A stretch of 64,000 bases of DNA from contig NZ_BMSG01000029.1 of NCBI RefSeq assembly GCF_014649035.1, positions 1 to 64,000 on the forward strand. Reading direction: 5' to 3'. A program made the position numbers and the translations under genes. Origin of the DNA: Streptomyces sindenensis (GTDB lineage: Bacteria > Actinomycetota > Actinomycetes > Streptomycetales > Streptomycetaceae). Under the pieces are notes generated by a model that did no database searches, had not been told where the DNA came from, and saw only the letters and a list, made by a program, of their open reading frames with translations. Positions 43,021-50,968 of the stretch are shown piece after piece; position 1 is the first letter of the stretch, and each line of letters starts with the position of its first letter.

Positions 43021-44253
43021 TCACGCCAGCCCCAGCGCGAACACCGCGAACCCCGCCGCGAGCAGTCCCGCCAGCGCGCGGCGGGCGTTCGCGGCGCGGG
43101 TGCCCGCCGCCCACGGTGCCTCGAAGCGGCGCGCGTACCGGGCGATCAGCACCAGCAGCCCGGCGAACACCGGCAGCCAGGCGATCCGGGCGAGGATCCA
43201 GCCCACCGTGTCCGGCGCGGTCGTCAGCCCCGCCACCGCGGTGCCCCCCGCACCCGCGAGCGAGGCCGGTACGGCGGCGGCCAGCATCGCCGTCTGGTGC
43301 CAGCACAGGATCGTCATCGCCGACAGGTTCACCACCACGACCGGCGCCCAGAGCAGCGGCTTGCGCAACAGCCGCCCGAGCCGGTCGCGCAGCAGGACCG
43401 CCGCCCCGCTCTGGGCCGCCGCCAACGCCACCACCAGCAGCGACGGCGGATGCGAGTTCGTCCGGGCCTCGCCGGGCACGCCGACCATCGACGCCGGGTA
43501 GTGGAAGACCAGCAGCAGGACGGCGAACAGCGCCCCGCCACCGATCAGCAGCAGCCGGGCCCCGCGCTTCTGGATCCGGCCCTCGCCCCACGACACACCG
43601 AGCTGGTACGCGAACAGCCAGCCGGGCAGGATGTTCAGCACGCTCAGCCAGGACGGCATCGCCTCCGCGTACGGCCCGTAGCGCAGGAAGTCCACGACGG
43701 CGACGGAGAGCAGCAGCGGGAGCGCCGCCCAGCCGCCGAGCCGTCGTGCCGACGTGACGCAGAGCGGGGTGAGGGCCGTGACCACGGTGTACACCCCGAC
43801 GAACCAGAGCGGCTGGATCACCAGCGTCGACCCCGTACGCAGTGTGTCGCCCGGTACGCCCAGCGCGGAGAGCACCGCGAGCAGCACCGCCCACACGGCG
43901 CTCACCCCGAGGACCGGCCGGCCGAGGCGGGCCAGCCGGCCGCCCAGCCAGGCGGCCGTCGTCGAGGCCCGGCGACGGTAGGAGAGGACCGAGGCGTACC
44001 CGCCGACCAGGAAGAAGATCCCCAGCATCTGGAGCACCCAGCTCGCGGGGGCGAGCGCGCCGAACGTGGCCAGCGGGCTCGCGTTGTGCAGGCCGTCGGC
44101 GTCCAGCCGGAACCCGCCGAGCATCCAGTGGCCGAGCGGCACGGCGAGCAGGGCCAGGGCACGCAGGCCGTCGACGGCCCGGTCGCGGTGGGCGGGGGTG
44201 GAGGCGTCGATGCGGGCGGCGAGCCGCCGCGCGTTCTCCCGTACGGCGTTCAT
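43021..44253 (-). CDS. Acyltransferase family 3 membrane protein
   Basis: A 410-residue protein with about 10-11 membrane helices of the acyltransferase-3 (OafA/WecH) type, which acetylate or acylate extracytoplasmic carbohydrates and other molecules. The AHRDRAVDGLRALALLAVPLGH start contains the family R/D and His. ATG at 44253 overlaps the stop of the exported hydrolase gene by 4 bp, giving a transferase/hydrolase pair. The substrate is not evident. Confidence 0.85.
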   Translation of the reverse strand: MNAVRENARRLAARIDASTPAHRDRAVDGLRALALLAVPLGHWMLGGFRLDADGLHNASPLATFGALAPASWVLQMLGIFFLVGGYASVLSYRRRASTTAAWLGGRLARLGRPVLGVSAVWAVLLAVLSALGVPGDTLRTGSTLVIQPLWFVGVYTVVTALTPLCVTSARRLGGWAALPLLLSVAVVDFLRYGPYAEAMPSWLSVLNILPGWLFAYQLGVSWGEGRIQKRGARLLLIGGGALFAVLLLVFHYPASMVGVPGEARTNSHPPSLLVVALAAAQSGAAVLLRDRLGRLLRKPLLWAPVVVVNLSAMTILCWHQTAMLAAAVPASLAGAGGTAVAGLTTAPDTVGWILARIAWLPVFAGLLVLIARYARRFEAPWAAGTRAANARRALAGLLAAGFAVFALGLA

Positions 44254-45365
44254 CGGGCAGCCCCTTCCACGAACGGCGCGCCGGCCGGGACGGTCGCGCC
44301 GGCCGGGACACGGGCCCCTTCCGGCGTGGCGGTGCCCCGCGCGATGGCGGCGAAGGCCCGCAGCGAATCCGTCCCCGGCGCGAAGTAACCGGCATGGCCC
44401 CGGGCCTCGTTCGCCGGTACGCGACGGGCGCCGAACGCCGGGTCGGTCGGGTCCGTGCCGTGGCCGAGGCCCGCGAAGCGCACGTTCGGCACGTTGTCGA
44501 TCCAGTCGGTCGGGTCCTTCGCCGCCCACACCCGGGCCTTCGTCCGCAGCCCCGCCGCATCGTCCGCCCGCATGCCGGGGGAGCCGAGGACCACCAGGTC
44601 GGTGACGGGGAGGCGGTGTGCGGCGATCCCGCAGACGACGGAGCCGTAGCTGTGGCAGAACACGGCGGGCTCGGGCAGCCCGTCCGCCGTCAGGCCCTGT
44701 GTGAACCGGGTCAGCCGCCCGGCGCCCGCCTCCGCGAGGCCGCCGGTCGCCGCGTCGATGCCGACGCCCACCGGGGTGGTGTACCCGACCCAGGCGACGA
44801 CGGCCGTGCCCGGACCGGCCGCCGAGTGCAGGGTCCTGGCCATCCCGGGCGGTGCCCCGTGCGCGGCGACCTTCCGGTCGAAGGTCCCGGCGTCGTTGTC
44901 GGACCCGGGCACCACCACGGAGACACGCCGTGCGGTGCGCAGGTCCCCGAAGACCTCGGCGACCTGGCCGCGCCCACGCGGGTCGAACGCGAGGATCTGC
45001 CGGCCGGGGGCGGCGAGTGAGCGGTAACGGGGGTCGTCCTCGGCGGACAGGGCAAGGGAGTTGGCGCGGTAACGCAGCTCCAGCGGCACCCCGTCGAGAT
45101 TCCCGACGACGGACGGATGCCGCACCAGCAGCAGTTGCCGCTCCCCGGAGCTCAACCCGGCGAAGAACCGGGCGACTTCGGCGGGCGTCGCCCGCTCCGG
45201 ATCCGGTAGTCCCGTCCCCAGCACCCGGTCAGCCCGCCACTGCGCACTGCCCGGCGGCGGCCCGGTCAGCGCCTGCTGCGCATCCCCCGCGACCCAGCCC
45301 GTGGTGCCCGCCACCACGCTGGTGGCCAGTGCGAACGCGACCAGGGTCCTGGCGTATCGGCGCAT
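44250..45365 (-). CDS. Exported alpha/beta hydrolase (DUF1023 type)
   Basis: A 371-residue protein with an N-terminal signal or anchor segment (TLVAFALATSVVAGTTGWVAG) and a hydrolase domain whose nucleophile elbow is CHSYGS (S239). VVGNLDGVPLELRYRAN and ILAFDPRGRGQVAEVFGDL are typical of the actinobacterial DUF1023 (Abhydrolase_8) family. A close paralogue is encoded at 48836-50044. It is co-translated with the acyltransferase downstream, suggesting the two act on the same acylated surface or secreted compound. Its promoter region holds a copy of the motif also found before the adjacent two-component system. Confidence 0.85.
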   Translation of the reverse strand: MRRYARTLVAFALATSVVAGTTGWVAGDAQQALTGPPPGSAQWRADRVLGTGLPDPERATPAEVARFFAGLSSGERQLLLVRHPSVVGNLDGVPLELRYRANSLALSAEDDPRYRSLAAPGRQILAFDPRGRGQVAEVFGDLRTARRVSVVVPGSDNDAGTFDRKVAAHGAPPGMARTLHSAAGPGTAVVAWVGYTTPVGVGIDAATGGLAEAGAGRLTRFTQGLTADGLPEPAVFCHSYGSVVCGIAAHRLPVTDLVVLGSPGMRADDAAGLRTKARVWAAKDPTDWIDNVPNVRFAGLGHGTDPTDPAFGARRVPANEARGHAGYFAPGTDSLRAFAAIARGTATPEGARVPAGATVPAGAPFVEGAAR

Positions 45366-45429
45366 CGTGCCCTCCCTCTCCGGATCCGCACCGTCCGGTG
45401 CGACCGGGAGGAAGGTAGGAAGAGGACGG

Positions 45430-45477
45430 GTGACGCGACGTCACACCGGGGAGCCAATTGCGGAGTGATACCGGGGT
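45430..45477. promoter_or_regulatory. Regulatory region of the hydrolase-acyltransferase operon
   Basis: GTGACGCGACGTCAC (45429-45443 region) contains the inverted TGACG/CGTCA pair. About 26 bp further upstream, TACCGGGGT (45469-45477) matches the TACCGGAGT arms found before the neighbouring kinase gene. Both lie ahead of the minus-strand hydrolase start at 45365. Confidence 0.5.
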
Positions 45478-45544
45478 AGGGGGTGGGGGAGGCCCGTACC
45501 GCTACGCGGGACAACACGCGGGACAAGGAGCCCGCAACGACGGG

Positions 45545-46234
45545 CTACGTCCCCGCGTCCCCCGGTGTCACCAGGCCCGACTCGTACGCGAAGATGACCG
45601 CCTGCGCCCGGTCCCGCAGGTCCAGCTTGGCCAGCACCCGCCCGATGTGCGTCTTGACGGTCTGCTCGGCCAGCACCAGGCGCGCCGCGATCTCCTGGTT
45701 CGACAGCCCCCGGGCGATCAGCTCCAGCACCTCGCTCTCGCGCGGAGTCAGGCCCTGCCGCCGGAGCGCCTGCCCGGTGCGCGTCGCCCCGGCGGGCCGC
45801 TGCGCCGCGAAGTCCGCGATCAGCCGCCGGGTCACCGACGGCGCGAGCAGCGCGTCCCCGGCCGCCACCACCCGTACCGCCGCGATGAGATCGGCGGGCG
45901 GCGCGTCCTTCAGCAGGAACCCGGACGCCCCGGCGCGCAGCGCCTCGTACACGTAGTCGTCCACGTCGAACGTCGTCAGCATCAGGACCTTCGGCCGGTG
46001 CACCACCCCCGCCGGCGGGTTCAACAGCTCGCGCGCGGCGGCCAGTCCATCCATCTCCGGCATCCGCACGTCCATCAGGACCACGTCGGGATGCTGGTTG
46101 CGGCTGACGTCCACACCCCGGCGGCCGTCCGCCGCCTCGCCCACCACGTCGATGTCGCTCTGCGCCGCCAGCAGCGCCGCGAACCCGGCCCGCACCATGG
46201 CCTGGTCGTCGACGATGATCACGCGGATGGTCAC
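45545..46234 (-). CDS. NarL/FixJ-type response regulator
   Basis: A 229-residue regulator with a receiver domain (DD at 9-10, phospho-acceptor D55 in VLMDVRMPEMDG, LLKDAPP) and a C-terminal LuxR helix-turn-helix (LTPRESEVLELIARGLSNQEIA, then VKTHIGRVLAKL). The GTG overlaps the kinase stop (GTGA). It probably binds the ACYCCGGTA-type sites before the kinase gene and the hydrolase-acyltransferase operon. Confidence 0.93.
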   Translation of the reverse strand: MTIRVIIVDDQAMVRAGFAALLAAQSDIDVVGEAADGRRGVDVSRNQHPDVVLMDVRMPEMDGLAAARELLNPPAGVVHRPKVLMLTTFDVDDYVYEALRAGASGFLLKDAPPADLIAAVRVVAAGDALLAPSVTRRLIADFAAQRPAGATRTGQALRRQGLTPRESEVLELIARGLSNQEIAARLVLAEQTVKTHIGRVLAKLDLRDRAQAVIFAYESGLVTPGDAGT

Positions 46235-47613
46235 AGGTCCTCCGAAGAAGGTGGTACGGCAGGGGAGTCGGACGGCGGGCCGGACGGGCCGGACGGGGGG
46301 CCCGGCGGGGGCAGCGGCATCCGGGCGGCCACCCGGAACCCGCCGTCGGGCAGCGGCCCGGTGTCCAGCGTGCCGCCGGTCAACCGTACGCGCTCGCGCA
46401 TCCCCACCAGCCCGTGCCCGGTCCCGGCGCTCTCCAGCGGCGAAGCGGGCTTCGGCGCGGGCCCGTTGACCACCAGCACGTTCAGATGTCCCGCGGCCGC
46501 CCGGACCGAGACCTGGGTAGGCGCACCCGGGGCGTGCCGCACCACATTGGCCAGTGCCTCCTGCACGATCCGGTACGCCGACAGATCCACCGCCGACGGC
46601 ACCTCGCCCAGATCCGCGGCGCGCGACAGCGTCACCGGCAGCCCGGCCCGTACCGTCGCCTCCACCAGCTGCTGGAGCCGGTCGAGGCCCGGCTGCGGCG
46701 CCCGGTCGCCCTCCGTCCCGTCGCTGCGCAGCACCGACAGCAGCCGCCGCATCTCGCCCAGGGACTCCCGCGCCGCCGCCGCGATGGAGGCGAACTCCTC
46801 CCGCGCGGGCTCCGGGAGACCGGAGATCCGGTACGGCGCCGAGTCCGCCTGCACGGTGATCACCGACATGTGGTGCGCGACCACGTCGTGCAGCTCGCGG
46901 GCGATCCGCGTCCGCTCCTCCAGCAGCGTGCGCTGCGCCCGCTCCGCCTCGCTGATCGTCTCCTGCTCGGCCAGCCGCCGGGTCGCCTCGCCCCGCTCCC
47001 GTACCGCCGCGCCGATCACCAGGACCACCGCGCCGAGGATCGGCAGCAGCAGGGCGCTGCCGGTGGCGCGGTCCGAGGGCGCGATCAGATGCAGGACCGC
47101 CCCGGCGGCGGCCGTCGCCGCCCACACGGCGACGACCGTGCGCCGGGTCTCGCGCAGGCCGAGCGCCAGCAGCAGGAAGAGGTAGGCCACCAGGGTCGGC
47201 GGGGGCCACGGCCAGACGTCGAGCCGCCCGGGATCGCGGGCCAGCAGCACCAGCGCGCCCACGATGTCGGCCGGGAAGATGATCCACCACGCCTGGAGAG
47301 GCCGGTGGGCGAGCATCAGCAACGGGGCCGCCTGGGCCACCCCGAGCGCCCCGGCGACCGCGCCCGGCATGCCGTACTGCGAGGTCAGGACGGTGATGGT
47401 GACCGGGATGAAGGTCGCGGCCAGGGCGAGCACCACAACGTACGGCAGCAGTCGCTGCCACCGCTTCGGCGCGTCGGCCAGCAGCGGGGTGGACGGATGG
47501 GACGTGTGGGACAGCCCGTGGGCCAGCTCGCGCAGATTGCGGCGGGCGGCGCTCAGCAGGCCGTCGGCGGGCGGCGGGGGCCCGGCGGGAGAGGAGGAAG
47601 AGGAAGTGGCCAT
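46231..47613 (-). CDS. NarX-like sensor histidine kinase (HisKA_3)
   Basis: A 460-residue kinase. Five to six membrane helices occupy about 55-205 with no sizeable external domain, so it may sense a membrane-embedded signal or stress. H242 lies in RTRIARELHDVVAHHMS; the ATPase N-box is QEALANVVRHAPG and the end has GTGHGLVGMRERV. It is encoded directly before its regulator with a 4-bp overlap. Confidence 0.92.
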   Translation of the reverse strand: MATSSSSSPAGPPPPADGLLSAARRNLRELAHGLSHTSHPSTPLLADAPKRWQRLLPYVVVLALAATFIPVTITVLTSQYGMPGAVAGALGVAQAAPLLMLAHRPLQAWWIIFPADIVGALVLLARDPGRLDVWPWPPPTLVAYLFLLLALGLRETRRTVVAVWAATAAAGAVLHLIAPSDRATGSALLLPILGAVVLVIGAAVRERGEATRRLAEQETISEAERAQRTLLEERTRIARELHDVVAHHMSVITVQADSAPYRISGLPEPAREEFASIAAAARESLGEMRRLLSVLRSDGTEGDRAPQPGLDRLQQLVEATVRAGLPVTLSRAADLGEVPSAVDLSAYRIVQEALANVVRHAPGAPTQVSVRAAAGHLNVLVVNGPAPKPASPLESAGTGHGLVGMRERVRLTGGTLDTGPLPDGGFRVAARMPLPPPGPPSGPSGPPSDSPAVPPSSEDL

Positions 47614-47654
47614 GGCCCGGTCAGCCTAGGCAGGCGGAGGCTCCTGGGGCGTCA

Positions 47655-47696
47655 TACCGGAGTTCCGACCCGGCCGGACCGCCTCATACTCCGGTA
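47655..47696. promoter_or_regulatory. Inverted repeat upstream of the two-component system
   Basis: TACCGGAGT (47655-47663) and ACTCCGGTA (47688-47696) form a perfect 9-bp inverted repeat with a 24-bp spacer, 42-83 bp before the kinase start. This is a good candidate for the response-regulator autoregulation site. Confidence 0.65.
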
Positions 47697-47780
47697 CGGG
47701 GTGGGGGGTACGGCGTCACGACCCGGCGTACGGTCACGGGCGCCGCCGGCACGGCGTATGCGGGCAAGCCCGGTGCCGGC

Positions 47781-48749
47781 TCACAGCTCCGCGAGCAGCT
47801 GGGCCTTCTTCGCGGTGTACTCGGCGTCCGTCACCAGTCCGGCCCGGTGCAGCTCGCCGAGGTGATGTATCCGCTCGGCGATGTCCGCGGGGTCGCGCCG
47901 CCCGGCGGTCACCAGGGCCGGGGCGGAGACCGCGGGCGCGGGCTGGGTCCGGCGTACGGATTCCAGGACGGCGGCGGCGAACGGCAGCGACTCGTGCACC
48001 GGCCCGTAGCCCAGGCCGAACAGCACGGCGGCCGGGTCCTGGTCCGCGGCCCGGGTGACCGGAGCCGCGGCGGGCACCCCGTCGGCAGGCCCGCCGCCCG
48101 CGCTCCCACAGCCCTCGGGACCGTGCAGATCGCCCAGGCTGCCGCCGGTGCGGTGGTCGCCCGGGGCCGCCGCACGGGGCAGCAGCCGCAGGTAGCCGTC
48201 GAGCGCCTCGGGCGAGCGCCACACGATTCCGGCCAACTCGCTCACCTTGAAGGTCTGGTCGCCGGCCTTCCACTTGGTGCTGGACGCTCCGGTCCAGGAC
48301 CACCGGAAGGAGACCCGCTCGCCGTCGAAGCCGGCCCGGCCGTCGTACGCCTTGAAGTTCATCGGGGCCTCGGGGGCCGCCACCAGGAAGCGGTCGGCGG
48401 GCTCGTCGGACGCCGGGTCCAGCAGGGCCCGCAGCTCGTCGGCGTAGTACTCGGCGAGCACCTCCCGCTCCGCCGGAACCACCAGGCGATAGGGGTCGCA
48501 CCCCTCCTTGAGCTGCCCGGAGGCAGCCTCCACCAGAGGATCGGCACCCGCCCTCGGTACGGCACGCAGCACCACCGTGCCCCGCTTGCCGGGGGTCAGC
48601 GTCACCGACGACAGCGCCGCATACGGGATGCGGCGTTCCCGCAGGCTCTGGAAGAGCTTCGGTGTGCGGATGCCCCGTTCGTAGCGGATGAGCACGGAGT
48701 CGGTGTCGAACTCCCAGGTGGCATGAATTCCGGCCAGCACATCACCCAT
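47781..48749 (-). CDS. DUF4429 protein with C-terminal SHOCT-like segment
   Basis: A 322-residue actinobacterial protein. Two repeats of the DUF4429 fold can be seen (DSVLIRYERGI, IPYAALSSVTLTPGKRG, then NFKAYDGRAGFDGERVSFRW, LAGIVWRSPEALDGYLRL), a PH-like lipid-binding fold in related families. The last 35 residues (DIAERIHHLGELHRAGLVTDAEY, ending KKAQLL) are a SHOCT motif, common in oligomerising proteins. The start at 48749 is chosen for length; ATG 48758 is also in frame and neither has a good ribosome site. Confidence 0.8.
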   Translation of the reverse strand: MGDVLAGIHATWEFDTDSVLIRYERGIRTPKLFQSLRERRIPYAALSSVTLTPGKRGTVVLRAVPRAGADPLVEAASGQLKEGCDPYRLVVPAEREVLAEYYADELRALLDPASDEPADRFLVAAPEAPMNFKAYDGRAGFDGERVSFRWSWTGASSTKWKAGDQTFKVSELAGIVWRSPEALDGYLRLLPRAAAPGDHRTGGSLGDLHGPEGCGSAGGGPADGVPAAAPVTRAADQDPAAVLFGLGYGPVHESLPFAAAVLESVRRTQPAPAVSAPALVTAGRRDPADIAERIHHLGELHRAGLVTDAEYTAKKAQLLAEL

Positions 48750-48835
48750 GTGCCTCATCGTATGCGGCACAGTCCCGCACGTCCCCCCTCGAAGTACGTC
48801 CCATTTTTTCGGCCCGGCACGGCCCTCTACGCGCG

Positions 48836-50044
48836 TCAGCCGTTCCGTCCGCCGGAAATACCGCGGTGGCATGCGCTGTCGGCGCTCGCGCAGCTGACCG
48901 ATCCGTACGCTCCGACGCCGATCGCGGCGAAGTTGTCGAGGCTCTCGGTGCCCGGTTCGAAGTAGCCGCTGTGCCCGGAGGCCCCGGCCGCCGAGACGAT
49001 CCGCGCACCGAACGCCGGGTCGACCGGGTCGGCTCCGTGACCGATCCCGCCGAACTCCATGTGCGGTACGTCCCCGATCCAGTCGTCCCCGTCCCGGGTC
49101 GCCCAGATCCGGGCCCCGGTCTCCAGCTGCCCGGCGCTGGCGGCCCGCATACCGGGGCTGCCCGCGACCGCGATGTCGGCCACCCGGTCGGGGGCCCGGT
49201 GGGCGGCCACCCCGCACACCACGGAGCCGTAACTGTGGCAGAACAACGAGACCTTCGAGGTGCCGGGCAGCGCGCCGACCATCGCGTTCAGCCGGACCGC
49301 GCCGTCCGCGGCGAGCCCGCCCAGCGCCGCGTCCATGCCGAGACCGGCCGGAGAGGTGTAGTCGGCCCACGCGATGACCGCCGTACGGGTGCCCGGAGAG
49401 GCCGAGCGCTCCGCCCCGTACAGGGATTCCGCCATGCCGACAGGGGCCGCGTACTTGCGCTTGCTGCGCTCCAGGGTCAGCAGATGGGTGTCGACGCCGG
49501 GAACGACGACGGAGACCCGTGCGGCCCGGTCGAGATCGCCGAACACCTCGGCCGCCCGGCCCTTCCCGGACGGGTCGAAGGCCAGGATCTGCCGCTTGCT
49601 CTTGAGCAGCGACCGGAACCGGTCGTGGCGGGCCTGCGCCTCGTCGCGCCCGTCCGGCGAGAGCTTCTCGTCATGGGCCCGCGCCTTCTCCACGGCCGCG
49701 GCCTGGCGGAGCGCCACCCGGTTGGCGTGGTAGCGCAGGGTGACCGGCGCGCCGTCCAGATTCCCCACCACCGACGGGTACTTGCCCGCGAGCGCGAACC
49801 GCTGCCCGGAGGTGAGGGTGGCGAAGAAGTGGGCCAGCCGATAGGCGGGGGCGTCGGTCTCCGGCAGCGCATGGCCCGCTATCCGGTCCCGCGCCCAGGC
49901 GGCGAGCGCCAGCTCGCGCGCCCCTTCGGCCTGCTGATCGCGTACGGCGCTCCAGCCCGTCGTCGCCAGCATCACGAACACCACCGCTACGGCGAGCAGC
50001 GCGCGCCATACGGTCAACGTGGGGGAGGTGTCGAAGGAAGTCAC
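48836..50044 (-). CDS. Exported alpha/beta hydrolase, paralogue (DUF1023 type)
   Basis: A 402-residue paralogue of the hydrolase at 44250-45365. They share KYPSVVGNLDGAPVTLRYHAN, QILAFDPSGKGRAAEVFGDL, SLFCHSYGSVVCGVAAHR and a C-terminal ASGHSGYFEPGTESLDNFA. One N-terminal anchor helix is present (VWRALLAVAVVFVMLATTGW). GTG at 50044 follows a TAGGGT box, so it may be leaderless. A near-perfect 18-bp palindrome lies about 40 bp upstream. The physiological substrate is unknown. Confidence 0.85.
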   Translation of the reverse strand: MTSFDTSPTLTVWRALLAVAVVFVMLATTGWSAVRDQQAEGARELALAAWARDRIAGHALPETDAPAYRLAHFFATLTSGQRFALAGKYPSVVGNLDGAPVTLRYHANRVALRQAAAVEKARAHDEKLSPDGRDEAQARHDRFRSLLKSKRQILAFDPSGKGRAAEVFGDLDRAARVSVVVPGVDTHLLTLERSKRKYAAPVGMAESLYGAERSASPGTRTAVIAWADYTSPAGLGMDAALGGLAADGAVRLNAMVGALPGTSKVSLFCHSYGSVVCGVAAHRAPDRVADIAVAGSPGMRAASAGQLETGARIWATRDGDDWIGDVPHMEFGGIGHGADPVDPAFGARIVSAAGASGHSGYFEPGTESLDNFAAIGVGAYGSVSCASADSACHRGISGGRNG

Positions 50045-50085
50045 TGCGCCACACCCTAGGAGACGCGCGCCGACGTCCGTGATGC

Positions 50086-50103
50086 GGGTGACGTACATCA
50101 CCC
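50086..50103. promoter_or_regulatory. 18-bp palindrome upstream of the second hydrolase
   Basis: GGGTGA and TCACCC flank CGTACA, a near-perfect palindrome centred on GTAC. It resembles the GTGACG..GTCAC element before the paralogous hydrolase at 45430. It lies between the hydrolase gene and the tetR gene, both on the minus strand; which protein binds is unknown. Confidence 0.55.
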
Positions 50104-50162
50104 GTCCGCGAAGGATTGACCCCGGATTCCGCACGGAGAGTCACAGCCGCCCCGTGGCTGCG

Positions 50163-50840
50163 CTACCGGTGACCGTCGGAAACGCTCCGGCTCTCACGCC
50201 AGTCGCGGGCGAGGGCCGGGACGAGCTGGTCGAGATACTCCTCGGTCAGATCGCGCAGCGCCTCCACGCTCGGATCGACCCCGTGCCCCCACAGCTGGCC
50301 GGTCACCCGCATCACCCCGGAGAACGCGGCCACGGCCACCCGGGGCCGGGGGTCCCGCTCCACGTCCAGCCCCTCGCGCTCCGCGATCAGCAGGGCGATC
50401 TGGTTCTCCAGGGCGATGCCGCGCCGCATATGGGCGGCGAGCAGGGACGGGGTCGACTCGATCATCTGGTAGGTCCGCATGTGGAGGTCGACGGTGATGA
50501 CCTCCTCGATCGCCTCGCCGATGCTGTTCCACGCACACAGCACCGCCCGGCGCATGGCCTCGAAGGGCGCTTCGTGCGCGGGGCGCCGGCGCAGCTCCTC
50601 GATGAAACGGGACTCGACCATCTCCTGCACGGCGAAGGTGGTCTCCTCCTTGCTCGCGAAGTAGCGGAAGAAGGTGCGCTGGGAGACCTCCACGGCGTCG
50701 ACGATCTCGTCGACGGTGGTGCGTTCGTACCCCTGGGTGGTGAACAGTTCGAGGGCGGCGCGCAACAAGGCGTCGCGGGTGCGCTGCTTCTTGCGTTCAC
50801 GCAGTCCGGGGCGGGGCTCGACTGTCTGCCCGTCGGTCAC
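50163..50840 (-). CDS. TetR family regulator
   Basis: A 225-residue repressor with the HTH RDALLRAALELFTTQGYERTTVDEI, then VSQRTFFRYFASKEE, followed by a ligand domain. GTG at 50840 follows GAGGGA. It diverges from a DHA2 drug exporter, the usual arrangement in which the repressor controls the pump and senses its substrate. Confidence 0.92.
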   Translation of the reverse strand: MTDGQTVEPRPGLRERKKQRTRDALLRAALELFTTQGYERTTVDEIVDAVEVSQRTFFRYFASKEETTFAVQEMVESRFIEELRRRPAHEAPFEAMRRAVLCAWNSIGEAIEEVITVDLHMRTYQMIESTPSLLAAHMRRGIALENQIALLIAEREGLDVERDPRPRVAVAAFSGVMRVTGQLWGHGVDPSVEALRDLTEEYLDQLVPALARDWRESRSVSDGHR

Positions 50841-50905
50841 GTACCGGTCCCTCTTTTCCCGTGTTTGTCCAGCTCAGCATACCTGTGAGCCACGTGTGAG
50901 CTACG

Positions 50906-50961
50906 TGACAGTTACTGACTTGTGAATTGGTTTGTCAACTGTCAGACGCTGTCACTAGTCT
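50906..50961 (+). promoter_or_regulatory. Operator and leaderless promoter of the DHA2 exporter
   Basis: TGACAGTT (50906-50913) and AACTGTCA (50937-50944) form a perfect 8-bp inverted repeat over a 23-bp AT-richer centre. A -35-like TTGTCA (50932-50937) and -10-like TAGTCT (50956-50961) sit 18 bp apart, placing the start of transcription close to the ATG at 50969. Binding of the repressor here would cover the -35 box. Confidence 0.7.
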
Positions 50962-50968
50962 CCCCCGT

